Below are positions 16,891-23,506 of a stretch of 64,000 nt of DNA, piece after piece; position 1 is the first letter of the stretch, and the number at the start of each line of letters is the position of its first letter. Both the position numbers and the translations under genes were made by a program. The notes under the pieces were generated by a model, which made no database searches, had not been told where the DNA came from, and saw only the letters and a list, made by a program, of their open reading frames with translations. The stretch spans positions 900,335 through 964,334 of the forward strand of contig NZ_VHQG01000001.1 in the NCBI RefSeq assembly GCF_006517435.1, given 5' to 3'. Origin of the DNA: Schumannella soli (lineage in GTDB: Bacteria > Actinomycetota > Actinomycetes > Actinomycetales > Microbacteriaceae).

Positions 16891-17360
16891 TGCTTGCGTT
16901 CCCCTCTGCTGATGCTGGTCTCGCTCGGCGTGCCGGGTGCCGGTCGCGTCGGGTCGATGGTCGCGGTCGCGCCGGATGCGGCGGCGGCCGGGTGGGTCAG
17001 GGTGGCTTCGCGGGCACTCAGCTCGGCGCCGAGCTGCAGTGTGATCGGGTCGTCGTCGCCGAGCAGCTCGGCGACACTCTGCACGGCCTTCCGCTTGGCG
17101 ACGAGCTCGGCGGCGTTGATGGTCTGCAGGATCTCGCGTGACAGCTTGCGGGCACCGCCGGTCAGTGCGGTCTCGCTGATCTCGATGCCGGTGACGTGTC
17201 CGGTGGAGTCGGTCTCGACCCGGATGTCGCGGGCCGCGGAGACGGCGACGCCGCGCACGGCGTCGATCGCGGCGGTGAAGGCCGGCATCCGCGCAGCGCG
17301 CTCGTCGTTCGCGCGAACGTCGTCGTGGATCTGGTCGATCACTTCGTCAGCAGAGAGCAC
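16887..17360 (-). CDS. YbaB/EbfC-like protein of the type VII operon
   Basis: A 157-residue protein whose residues ~25-105 have the YbaB/EbfC pattern: helix, beta-hairpin (ARDIRVETDSTGHVTGIEIS), then a long helix (KLSREILQTINAAELVAKRK). The C-terminal ~45 residues are low complexity, rich in Ala, Thr and Pro. YbaB-like proteins are known in ESX loci (EspL-type) and in nucleoid binding; here the operon suggests a secretion accessory role. First gene of the minus-strand operon 17360-15308. The GTG start is supported by TAATTT six bases upstream (leaderless arrangement). Confidence 0.75.
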   Translation of the reverse strand: MLSADEVIDQIHDDVRANDERAARMPAFTAAIDAVRGVAVSAARDIRVETDSTGHVTGIEISETALTGGARKLSREILQTINAAELVAKRKAVQSVAELLGDDDPITLQLGAELSAREATLTHPAAAASGATATIDPTRPAPGTPSETSISRGERKQ

Positions 17361-17366
17361 TGCTCA

Positions 17367-17372
17367 AAATTA
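17367..17372 (-). promoter_or_regulatory. -10 box TAATTT, leaderless promoter of the minus-strand ESX operon
   Basis: TAATTT ends six bases before the GTG of the YbaB-like gene, so transcription should begin at or next to the start codon. No convincing -35. Confidence 0.5.
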
Positions 17373-17546
17373 GTCAGCAATCCCGTCCGATAGGAAGGCT
17401 TTCGACCGTTGTTCACCAAACTTTTTGTCACCCGGACGGGGGACAGCCGGCGGGGGCCCTGTTTTCCGGCGATTTCGTGAGGGCGCCGGGGCGACAGGCA
17501 CGGCGCTGACCGCGTGTCGCTCATCGGTATATGTCGATCATCTGAC

Positions 17547-17552
17547 TATCGT
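17547..17552 (+). promoter_or_regulatory. -10-like TATCGT before the PadR gene
   Basis: TATCGT lies seven bases before the ATG at 17560, the TANNNT-N6/7-start spacing seen repeatedly in this window. Confidence 0.4.
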
Positions 17553-17559
17553 CGACGGC

Positions 17560-17910
17560 ATGGCCCAGCTCATGCAGGAACCCACCTTCGCGATCCTCAC
17601 CTCGCTCGCCGCCGGAGCCCGGCACGGCTACGCGATCATCGCCGACGTCGCCGAGTCGAGCGACGGCGCGATCCGGCTGCAGCCCGGAACCCTCTACAGC
17701 GCCCTCGATCGCCTGACGGGGGAGGGGAGGGTGGAGGTCGTGGCCGAGGAGATCGTGAGCGGCCGGCTGCGGCGCAGCTACGCGCTCACGACCGACGGCG
17801 TGGCCGTGCTCGCCGCCGAGGCGGAGCGCCGCGCCGCCTCCGCCCGTCGCGCCCTCGCCCGCGTGCACGCCCTGCCGGTCGCCGGCCGCGTCACCCCGGC
17901 GGTCTCGTGA
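17560..17910 (+). CDS. PadR family transcriptional regulator
   Basis: A 116-residue winged-helix repressor: residues ~8-60 carry the PadR core (AILTSLAAGARHGYAIIAD, then LQPGTLYSALDRLTGEGRVE), followed by the wing (GRLRRSYALTTDG) and a C-terminal dimerisation helix. Such proteins usually repress a linked membrane protein or transporter. It is translationally coupled (TGATG) to the membrane protein gene that follows, a common PadR arrangement. The ATG at 17560 is preferred; an internal ATG four codons later is also possible. Confidence 0.9.
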   Translation: MAQLMQEPTFAILTSLAAGARHGYAIIADVAESSDGAIRLQPGTLYSALDRLTGEGRVEVVAEEIVSGRLRRSYALTTDGVAVLAAEAERRAASARRALARVHALPVAGRVTPAVS

Positions 17911-18899
17911 TGTCGGCGTTCGAGCTGCCGGCGTCGACGCCGACCCCGAAACCCACCCTGCTCCAGCAGCGGGTCGAGCGCGAACTGCGCTGGTACCCCG
18001 CCCGCTGGCGTCGCGCTCATGGCGCCGCGCTCGCCGGAACCGTGCTCGACGTCGTCGAGGCGGAGGGGCGGGATGCGCTCACGCCGGCCGAGGTGCGCGA
18101 CCTGCGCATCAACGGCCTGCGCCAGCGCGGTGCCGTCATCCTGCCGGCACGCTCGCGCGGCATGGCCTCGGCCCTCGCGCTCGGCGGCGGAGGAGCCCTC
18201 GCCGCGATCCAGCTCGTCTTCCTCGAGTGGGCGCCCTGGTTCGGCGACCTGCACCGCTACGCGGAGCGTCAGCTGCTCATCGATGCCGGCTTCGGCCCCT
18301 TCGTCAGCGGGGCGGCCGTCGTAGATCTGCTCTGGCTGGTCGGGTTCGTGCTCGGGATGCTGCGTTGGCGAGTCGCGATGATGGTCGCCTTCGCCGCCTC
18401 GATGGCCGTGTCGATCGCGCTCGTGACCGCCCCGATCACGCCCTGGAACATCGCCAGGCCGTCGGCGACGACCCTGGCCGTGCTGACGCTGCTCGCGATC
18501 TCGGCGTCGATCGGATCGCAGCGCGCAGTGCGGTTCTCGCCGCTCTACGTGCTGGCCGGCGTCGCCCTGACCGCCGCGCCGGTGCTGATCTGGGGCGGTC
18601 AGCGACTCGAGGTGTTCTGGAGTCGCTCCCTCGACCAGATCCTGAACCCCGGGCTGATCGCCACCGGCGCGCTGGCGCTGATCCTGGCGTTCGACCTCCT
18701 CGGAGCCGATCGCGCCTACGGCGATGCGCTCCTGCTCTCCGCCGGGCCGGCTTGGGTCGTGCTCGCCGCGAGCAGTCCCGACGCCGCAGGCTGGATCCCG
18801 ATGGGCGTCGGCACTGCCGCAGTCGCCGTCGTCGCGCTCATCCTGATGCGCTCGGCGAACCTGCGCCTGCGCTTCGCCCGCGCGGTCAGCGCGGACTGA
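17910..18899 (+). CDS. PadR-linked polytopic membrane protein, function unknown
   Basis: A 329-residue protein. The first ~85 residues are cytoplasmic and include ERELRWYPARWRRAHG, a motif typical of proteins encoded next to PadR regulators; about eight hydrophobic helices follow. No transporter or enzyme motif is recognised. It overlaps the padR stop by one base and is followed by a strong hairpin, so the two genes form a closed operon. The likely role is as the membrane target controlled by the PadR protein. Confidence 0.75.
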   Translation: MSAFELPASTPTPKPTLLQQRVERELRWYPARWRRAHGAALAGTVLDVVEAEGRDALTPAEVRDLRINGLRQRGAVILPARSRGMASALALGGGGALAAIQLVFLEWAPWFGDLHRYAERQLLIDAGFGPFVSGAAVVDLLWLVGFVLGMLRWRVAMMVAFAASMAVSIALVTAPITPWNIARPSATTLAVLTLLAISASIGSQRAVRFSPLYVLAGVALTAAPVLIWGGQRLEVFWSRSLDQILNPGLIATGALALILAFDLLGADRAYGDALLLSAGPAWVVLAASSPDAAGWIPMGVGTAAVAVVALILMRSANLRLRFARAVSAD

Positions 18900-18903
18900 A
18901 CGA

Positions 18904-18942
18904 CGAAGGCCCGCTCCGCTCGGATGAGCGGCGCGGGCCTTC
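18904..18942. terminator. Bidirectional terminator hairpin
   Basis: CGAAGGCCCGC pairs perfectly with GCGGGCCTTCG around a short interrupted stem-loop. It lies between the end of the PadR operon and the end of the convergent gene at 18965. Confidence 0.75.
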
Positions 18943-18964
18943 GGTGATTCTCAGCTGAGCTGAC

Positions 18965-19519
18965 TCAGACCGCGGGGTCGACGTCGGCGACGTCTTCGAT
19001 CCACAGGTCGTCGTCGGCGCGTAGCGTCTGCCAGGCGGCGTAGGCCACGGCGGCGACGGCGGCGATGCCGAACGCGGCGAGGATGTACTTGCCCGGGCCG
19101 CCCGACTTCGCCGGACGCACCTGCTTCGCCGCGTACTTGCCGTAGTTCTTCGTCTTCTTCTCGGCCTTCTTCACGAGCTCGCGCACGCGCGGGTCCTTCG
19201 CGGCCTCGAGCACGGCCAGCGTCGAGCTGATCGTGCCGGCGACCGCCGGGATCACGTCGTCGGCGAGGCGGTTGCGGCCGACATAGGCCGCAGCACGGCC
19301 GGCGGCGACGCTCTGCGCCACACGGGGCTTCACCCGGGAGTCGTAGGCCTCGAAGAATCGAGGGGCGACGTCGGTGCGGGCGTAGTCGCCCATCTGCCGG
19401 CGTGCTTCGCGCAGCACCTTGCCCGCGTGTTCGAGCACCTCGCGCTGCTCGTCGACCACGGTGCTCGCGGTGTTCTTCAGTCGCTTCAGCTCGCGCTTCC
19501 GCTTGCGTGTCGATGCCAC
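18965..19519 (-). CDS. Small membrane protein with basic helical N-terminus, unknown function
   Basis: A 184-residue protein: a highly basic N-terminus (STRKRKRELKRLKNT), a long helical region with coiled-coil character (VVDEQREVLEHAGKVLREAR), a Lys-rich stretch (KKAEKKTKNYGKYAAKQ), one membrane helix at about residues 140-165 (YILAAFGIAAVAAVAYAAW) and a short acidic tail. The GTG at 19519 was chosen because GGAGG lies five bases upstream. I do not recognise the family. It is divergent from ppiA, with a perfect inverted repeat between them. Confidence 0.75.
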   Translation of the reverse strand: MASTRKRKRELKRLKNTASTVVDEQREVLEHAGKVLREARRQMGDYARTDVAPRFFEAYDSRVKPRVAQSVAAGRAAAYVGRNRLADDVIPAVAGTISSTLAVLEAAKDPRVRELVKKAEKKTKNYGKYAAKQVRPAKSGGPGKYILAAFGIAAVAAVAYAAWQTLRADDDLWIEDVADVDPAV

Positions 19520-19598
19520 GTCGACCTCCGTCTTCGCGTTGGGGTTTCCCTCATCCTTCCACGCCGATCCGGCGAACGGACCCCCTGCCGTCTGCACG

Positions 19599-19618
19599 TC
19601 CACTGAAAGCACAGTGGA
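19599..19618. promoter_or_regulatory. Inverted repeat TCCACTG-N6-CAGTGGA between divergent genes
   Basis: A perfect 7-bp inverted repeat with a six-base spacer lies between the divergent genes at 19519 and 19683. Its spacing is suitable for a dimeric repressor. The regulator is unknown. Confidence 0.4.
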
Positions 19619-19669
19619 TGCGCATCCCACACCGACCGGGCGCATCCGGTGAACACAGGCACCGCATGG

Positions 19670-19675
19670 AAGAAT
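19670..19675 (+). promoter_or_regulatory. -10-like AAGAAT before ppiA
   Basis: AAGAAT lies seven bases before the ppiA ATG and matches TAGAAT-N7-ATG upstream of crgA and the sortase gene except for the first base. Likely a leaderless promoter. Confidence 0.4.
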
Positions 19676-19682
19676 CACCCGC

Positions 19683-20225
19683 ATGTCCGCACACACCGCT
19701 GTCGCCACCATCCACACGACCCAGGGCGACATCCGCGTCAACCTGCTCGGCAACCACGCCCCCGTCACCGTCGACAACTTCGTCGGCCTCGCCACCGGAG
19801 CGAAGGAGTGGACCCACCCGCAGACGGGTGAGAAGAAGACCACCCCGCTCTACGACGGCACGATCTTCCACCGCATCATCAAGGACTTCATGATCCAGGC
19901 CGGCGACCCGCTGGGCCTCGGCATCGGCGGCCCCGGCTACCAGTTCGACGACGAGATCCACCCCGAGCTGAACTTCAACGAGCCCTACGTGCTCGCCATG
20001 GCCAACGCCGGCAAGCAGATGGGCCGCGGCACCAACGGCTCGCAGTTCTTCATCTCGACCGTGCCCACCCCGTGGCTGCAGGCCAAGCACACGATCTTCG
20101 GCATCGTCGCCGACGACGAGTCGAAGCGCGTCGTCGACGCCATCGAGGGCGTGCAGACCGACGGTCGCGACAAGCCGCTCGAGGATGTCGTGATCAACTC
20201 CATCGAGGTCGTCCCCGTCTCGTGA
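19683..20225 (+). CDS. ppiA: Cyclophilin-type peptidyl-prolyl cis-trans isomerase
   Basis: Catalyses proline isomerisation during protein folding. The 180-residue cytosolic protein spans the whole cyclophilin fold: FHRIIKDFMIQAGDP (catalytic Arg, Phe and Gln), LAMANAG, GTNGSQFFIS, and the substrate-pocket HTIFGIV. No signal peptide. It starts the conserved actinobacterial ppiA-rhomboid-crgA locus, and its stop overlaps the GTG of the rhomboid gene. Confidence 0.96.
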   Translation: MSAHTAVATIHTTQGDIRVNLLGNHAPVTVDNFVGLATGAKEWTHPQTGEKKTTPLYDGTIFHRIIKDFMIQAGDPLGLGIGGPGYQFDDEIHPELNFNEPYVLAMANAGKQMGRGTNGSQFFISTVPTPWLQAKHTIFGIVADDESKRVVDAIEGVQTDGRDKPLEDVVINSIEVVPVS

Positions 20226-21154
20226 CCGATCCCCAGGCCGAGGCGGACCCCTCCGTCTGCTACCGGCATCCCGACCGTCAGAGCTGGGTGCTCTGCCAGC
20301 GCTGCGGCCGCACGATCTGCCCTGAGTGCCAGATCCTCGCGCCCGTCGGCGTGCAGTGCCCCGAGTGCGTTCGGGAGGCCGGCGGCTCGGTGAAGTGGCA
20401 GTCCACGTCCGGATCGAAGCGGCAGCAGCGCGCCGCGCGCCGCGGTGCGCGTCCGCGCTGGATGCAGTCGACGCTGAGCCTGCTGCACCCCGACTCGAAC
20501 GCGCCGGTGCTGACCTACGGCATCCTCGGCGCCTCGGTGCTGTTCTGGCTGATCAGCCTGTTCACGCAGAACCTCGGCTACAACGGCCTGCCGTTCGAAT
20601 GGCTGTCGGCGAACTCCGACCCGGCGACGGCGTGGCAGGTCTGGCGCTACTTCACGGCGGCGCTCGCCTTCCCTGGCGCCTTTTCGTCGATCCTGTTCTT
20701 CCTGCTGGGATCGGTGTTCTTCTTCCTCATCGCACCGAGCGCGGAACGCAGCTTCGGGCGCGGGAAGTTCCTGCTGATCTTCGTGACGGGAACCGTGGTC
20801 GGCGCCGCGGCGACGATCCTCGTCTACGCCGAGCCGCAGTCGATCATCTACGGCTTCGGATTCAGCGGGGCGCTGTTCGGCCTGCTGGCCGGATACTTCA
20901 TCGTGCAGCGGTCGATGGGCGGCGTCGGAACCCAGCTGCTCATCATCATCGCCCTGAACGTGATGATCAGCATCCTGTTCGGCGGCAACCTGGCGATGCT
21001 CTTCGGCGGCCTGATCGGCGGTGGGCTCGCGGCGTTCATCATCGGGCGCTTCGAGTACCGCGCGCGGTCGCGGCCGTCGACGCCGGTCGCGATCATCGTC
21101 GCGATCTGGGTGGTCGCGATCGTCGCGGCGACGGTGCGGATCCTCGCCACCTGA
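20222..21154 (+). CDS. Rhomboid-family membrane protein with N-terminal zinc finger, likely pseudoprotease
   Basis: A 310-residue protein. Residues ~12-55 form a B-box-like zinc finger (CYRHPDRQ, CQRCGRTICPEC, CPEC). Six or seven helices with the rhomboid fold follow, including the Ser motif GFGFSGALFG (Ser215). Active rhomboids need a Ser/His dyad, but there is no histidine anywhere after Ser215: the usual HxxG helix reads MLFGGLIGGG. The usual His/Asn of the second helix are also replaced (SSILFFLLGS). I therefore predict loss of proteolysis with the fold kept. GTG start overlapping the ppiA stop; conserved neighbourhood. Confidence 0.88.
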   Translation: MTDPQAEADPSVCYRHPDRQSWVLCQRCGRTICPECQILAPVGVQCPECVREAGGSVKWQSTSGSKRQQRAARRGARPRWMQSTLSLLHPDSNAPVLTYGILGASVLFWLISLFTQNLGYNGLPFEWLSANSDPATAWQVWRYFTAALAFPGAFSSILFFLLGSVFFFLIAPSAERSFGRGKFLLIFVTGTVVGAAATILVYAEPQSIIYGFGFSGALFGLLAGYFIVQRSMGGVGTQLLIIIALNVMISILFGGNLAMLFGGLIGGGLAAFIIGRFEYRARSRPSTPVAIIVAIWVVAIVAATVRILAT

Positions 21155-21185
21155 GGGGTCGCGCCCCGACGCGGCGCTGTTCTCA

Positions 21186-21222
21186 CGAAGCCCCGCCGGC
21201 CTCTCTGGTCGGCGGGGCTTCG
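21186..21222 (+). terminator. Terminator hairpin after the ppiA-rhomboid operon
   Basis: A perfect 13-bp stem CGAAGCCCCGCCG/CGGCGGGGCTTCG with an 11-base loop lies 31 bases after the rhomboid stop. Confidence 0.8.
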
Positions 21223-21238
21223 TCGTGTTCGACGCGGG

Positions 21239-21315
21239 TTCTCCACAGCCGTCCACGGTTTCATCCACAGCCTCGTCCACAGCCGTCGACGCGACTGTCC
21301 ACAGGTTCATCCACA
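21239..21315 (+). promoter_or_regulatory. Cluster of DnaA-box-like 9-mers
   Basis: Five near-consensus boxes on one strand in 77 bp: TTCTCCACA (21239), TCATCCACA (21261), TCGTCCACA (21273), CTGTCCACA (21295) and TCATCCACA (21307), plus a weaker CCGTCCACG (21249). Start-to-start spacing is about 10, 12, 12, 22 and 12 bp, close to helical phasing. The stretch is noncoding, between two terminators. It may bind DnaA for titration or regulation; oriC itself is usually beside dnaA. Confidence 0.6.
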
Positions 21316-21369
21316 GCTGGGGAAAGAATCACATCCGTGTAATTCCGAGGCGCATCTCCGCGGAGACGA

Positions 21370-21401
21370 CGAAGGCGGGCCACCAGAGTGACCCGCCTTC
21401 G
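21370..21401 (-). terminator. Terminator hairpin of crgA
   Basis: A perfect 10-bp stem CGAAGGCGGG/CCCGCCTTCG with a 12-base loop, 26 bases beyond the crgA stop. Confidence 0.7.
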
Positions 21402-21426
21402 TGCGGAGATTCGAGGATGCGCGGCG

Positions 21427-21666
21427 TCAGCGCCAGCGCGTCATCATCAGGAAGCCGACCAGCATGATGCCGAAGCCGATCGCGAGGTTCCAGGCCTGGA
21501 TGCTCTGGATCGGCAGCTGCGAGCCGCTGATGTAGAAGATCAGGATCCACACCAGGCCGATGAGGATGAAGCCGAACATCACCGGCTTGAACCAGATCGG
21601 GTTGGGGACGGAGTCGCCGCTCTGTCGCTGCGGTTCCGGCTTGGTGGTCGGGCGGGTCCTGGCCAT
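21427..21666 (-). CDS. crgA: Cell division protein CrgA
   Basis: CrgA is a small actinobacterial divisome membrane protein that interacts with FtsZ and the septal synthesis machinery. The 79-residue product has a basic cytoplasmic N-terminus (ARTRPTTKPEPQ), the conserved PNPIWFKPVMFG segment leading into helix 1 (about residues 30-50), a short extracellular loop, and helix 2 ending GFLMMTRWR. The length is normal. The start is supported by TAGAAT seven bases before the ATG. Confidence 0.95.
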   Translation of the reverse strand: MARTRPTTKPEPQRQSGDSVPNPIWFKPVMFGFILIGLVWILIFYISGSQLPIQSIQAWNLAIGFGIMLVGFLMMTRWR

Positions 21667-21673
21667 GCCCGTG

Positions 21674-21679
21674 ATTCTA
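21674..21679 (-). promoter_or_regulatory. -10 box TAGAAT, leaderless promoter of crgA
   Basis: TAGAAT ends seven bases before the crgA ATG, placing the transcription start at or next to the start codon. It mirrors the promoter of the divergent sortase gene. Confidence 0.6.
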
Positions 21680-21763
21680 GCCTGATGAGAGAGCCTCTCG
21701 GATCGGCGGATCCTCGGGGCGACCTCCCCGGTTGCGGGGAGTCTGCCCGGCACCTCGCACGCC

Positions 21764-21769
21764 TAGAAT
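21764..21769 (+). promoter_or_regulatory. -10 box TAGAAT, leaderless promoter of the class E sortase
   Basis: TAGAAT is followed by seven bases and then the ATG, exactly as for divergent crgA. No ribosome binding site is seen, consistent with a leaderless mRNA. Confidence 0.6.
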
Positions 21770-21776
21770 CGTGCGC

Positions 21777-22658
21777 ATGGCTCAGGGGCGGGATGACCAC
21801 GGCGGCATCGAGGATCTGTTTCCCGATGACGCCGGCGCGGAGACCTCGCCGGAGGGCTCCGCAGCGAGGTCGGATGCCGACCCTGCCGCGACCGTCGCCT
21901 CCACCGACCGCCGCCGACGCCCCGCGAAGAAGCGCCGCCTCTCGGTCGTCGGCGTCGCCGGCGAACTGCTCATCACCGCCGGAGTGCTGGTGCTGATGTT
22001 CCTCGGCTGGCAGCTCTGGCTCGACGACCAGCTCTCGGCGCCGCGGCTCAAGAACGAGGCCACCGGGCTCTCGCAGCAGTGGGACAAAGACGCGCAGAAG
22101 CCGACCGCCGCGCCCAGCCAGCCCGCCAGCGACATCTCGCAGAACCCGCCCGTGCAGACGGCGCCGAAGAACGCCGAGCGCTTCGCGCTGCTGGCCATCC
22201 CGCGCTTCGGCACCGACTTCTACCGGCCGATCGCCGAGGGCGTCAGCGTCTCCCAGGTGCTCAACAAGTACGAGGTCGGCCACTACCCGTCGACCCAGAT
22301 GCCCGGCGACATCGGCAACTTCGTCATCGCCTCGCACCGCAGCGCTTACGGCGGCGCCCTGCACCGCATCCACGAGCTCGAGGTCGGCGACCACATCTTC
22401 ATCGAGACGCAGGACGGCTGGTACCAGTACAGCTTCCGCAACCTCGAGTACGTGAAGCCGACCGGCGTCGGCGTGCTCGACCCGGTGCCCCAGCAGGACG
22501 GCGTCGCCGCGACGCAGCGCCTGCTGACGCTGACCACGTGCAACCCCTTCTACTCGACCGCCGAGCGCATCATCGGATACTCGGTGTTCGACAAGTTCAC
22601 GCCGCGCGCCGATGGGCCGCCGAAGGAGATCGCCGCGACCGTGAACGGAGGCAGCTGA
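21777..22658 (+). CDS. Class E sortase
   Basis: A membrane-bound transpeptidase that attaches secreted proteins to the cell wall. The 293-residue protein has a ~50-residue acidic then basic cytoplasmic N-terminus, one membrane helix (about residues 58-80), and the sortase domain with His187 (IASHRSAYG), Cys255 (LTTCNPF) and Arg ~263 (AERI). The locus beside crgA and trpG is typical of class E. Class E enzymes recognise LAXTG, and the surface protein ending near 59930 carries LASTG. The stop overlaps the next ATG. Confidence 0.92.
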   Translation: MAQGRDDHGGIEDLFPDDAGAETSPEGSAARSDADPAATVASTDRRRRPAKKRRLSVVGVAGELLITAGVLVLMFLGWQLWLDDQLSAPRLKNEATGLSQQWDKDAQKPTAAPSQPASDISQNPPVQTAPKNAERFALLAIPRFGTDFYRPIAEGVSVSQVLNKYEVGHYPSTQMPGDIGNFVIASHRSAYGGALHRIHELEVGDHIFIETQDGWYQYSFRNLEYVKPTGVGVLDPVPQQDGVAATQRLLTLTTCNPFYSTAERIIGYSVFDKFTPRADGPPKEIAATVNGGS

Positions 22659-22822
22659 TGTACGCCGCGCTGTGGAGGGTGCTGCCCGGCCCGTGGTGGG
22701 TGCGCGTGCTGATCCTCATCGTCGTGTTCGCCGCGATCACGGTCGCGCTGATCATGTGGGTGTTCCCGTGGTTCGACCAGTTCGTCGCCCCGCAGGACGT
22801 GACCGTAGGGAATCAGCAATGA
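22658..22822 (+). CDS. Small single-pass membrane protein of the sortase operon
   Basis: A 54-residue protein with a short N-terminus containing PGPWWVRV, one membrane helix (about residues 16-38) and a short extracytoplasmic tail. It overlaps the sortase stop by one base and the trpG start by four bases. A small membrane protein is commonly found at this position in actinobacteria. Function unknown. Confidence 0.8.
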   Translation: MYAALWRVLPGPWWVRVLILIVVFAAITVALIMWVFPWFDQFVAPQDVTVGNQQ

Positions 22823-23460
22823 CGCGCATCCTCGTCGTCGACAACTACGACAGCTTCGTCTACACGCTCGACGGCTACCTGCAGCAGCTGGGCGCCGAGA
22901 CCGAGGTGATCCGCAACGACAGCGTCGAGGTGGATGCGGTGCCGGCGCGCATCGCCGGGTACGACGCCGTGCTGCTCTCGCCCGGCCCCGGGGATCCCGC
23001 CTCGGCCGGCATCTCGATCCCCGTCGTGCACGCGGCGATCGACGGAGGGATCCCTCTGCTCGGCGTCTGCCTCGGACACCAGGCCATCGGCGAGGCGCTC
23101 GGCGCCACGGTCACCCACGCCGAGGAGCTCATGCACGGCAAGACCTCGCAGGTCGAGCACGACGGCTCGACGCTGTTCCGCGGGGTGCCGCAGCCGTTCC
23201 GGGCGACGCGGTACCACTCGCTCGCGATCGTCGACGGGACCGTGCCCGACTCGCTGACCGTCACGGCGCGTACGGCCGGCGGCGTGGTCATGGGCGTCGA
23301 GCACCAGACGGCGCCGGTGTACGGCGTGCAGTTCCACCCCGAGTCGGTTCTGACCGAGGGCGGCTACACGATGCTCGGCAACTGGCTCGCGGCGAGCGGG
23401 ATGCCGGAGGCGGCCGAGCGGGCCGTCGGCCTCACGCCGCTGGTGCGCACCCAGGTCTGA
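22819..23460 (+). CDS. trpG: Glutamine amidotransferase, anthranilate/aminodeoxychorismate synthase component II
   Basis: Supplies ammonia from glutamine to the chorismate-utilising partner for tryptophan or folate synthesis. The 213-residue class I amidotransferase shows ILVVDNYDSFVYTL at the N-terminus, the oxyanion region LLSPGPGDP, the nucleophile Cys in GVCLGHQAIGE and the His/Glu pair in VQFHPESVLT. No synthase component I gene is in the window, so pabA versus trpG cannot be decided; the name follows the conserved Rv0013-like position. Coupled to the upstream small membrane protein. Confidence 0.93.
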   Translation: MTRILVVDNYDSFVYTLDGYLQQLGAETEVIRNDSVEVDAVPARIAGYDAVLLSPGPGDPASAGISIPVVHAAIDGGIPLLGVCLGHQAIGEALGATVTHAEELMHGKTSQVEHDGSTLFRGVPQPFRATRYHSLAIVDGTVPDSLTVTARTAGGVVMGVEHQTAPVYGVQFHPESVLTEGGYTMLGNWLAASGMPEAAERAVGLTPLVRTQV

Positions 23461-23506
23461 TTCCGCCGCTGGTGCAGGATCGCGCGGCGATCCGACGGGA
23501 GACCGG

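Noticed and set aside
21239..21315. DnaA-box cluster as oriC itself
   Set aside because: No dnaA, dnaN or AT-rich unwinding element is next to it; it is reported only as a possible DnaA-binding site.
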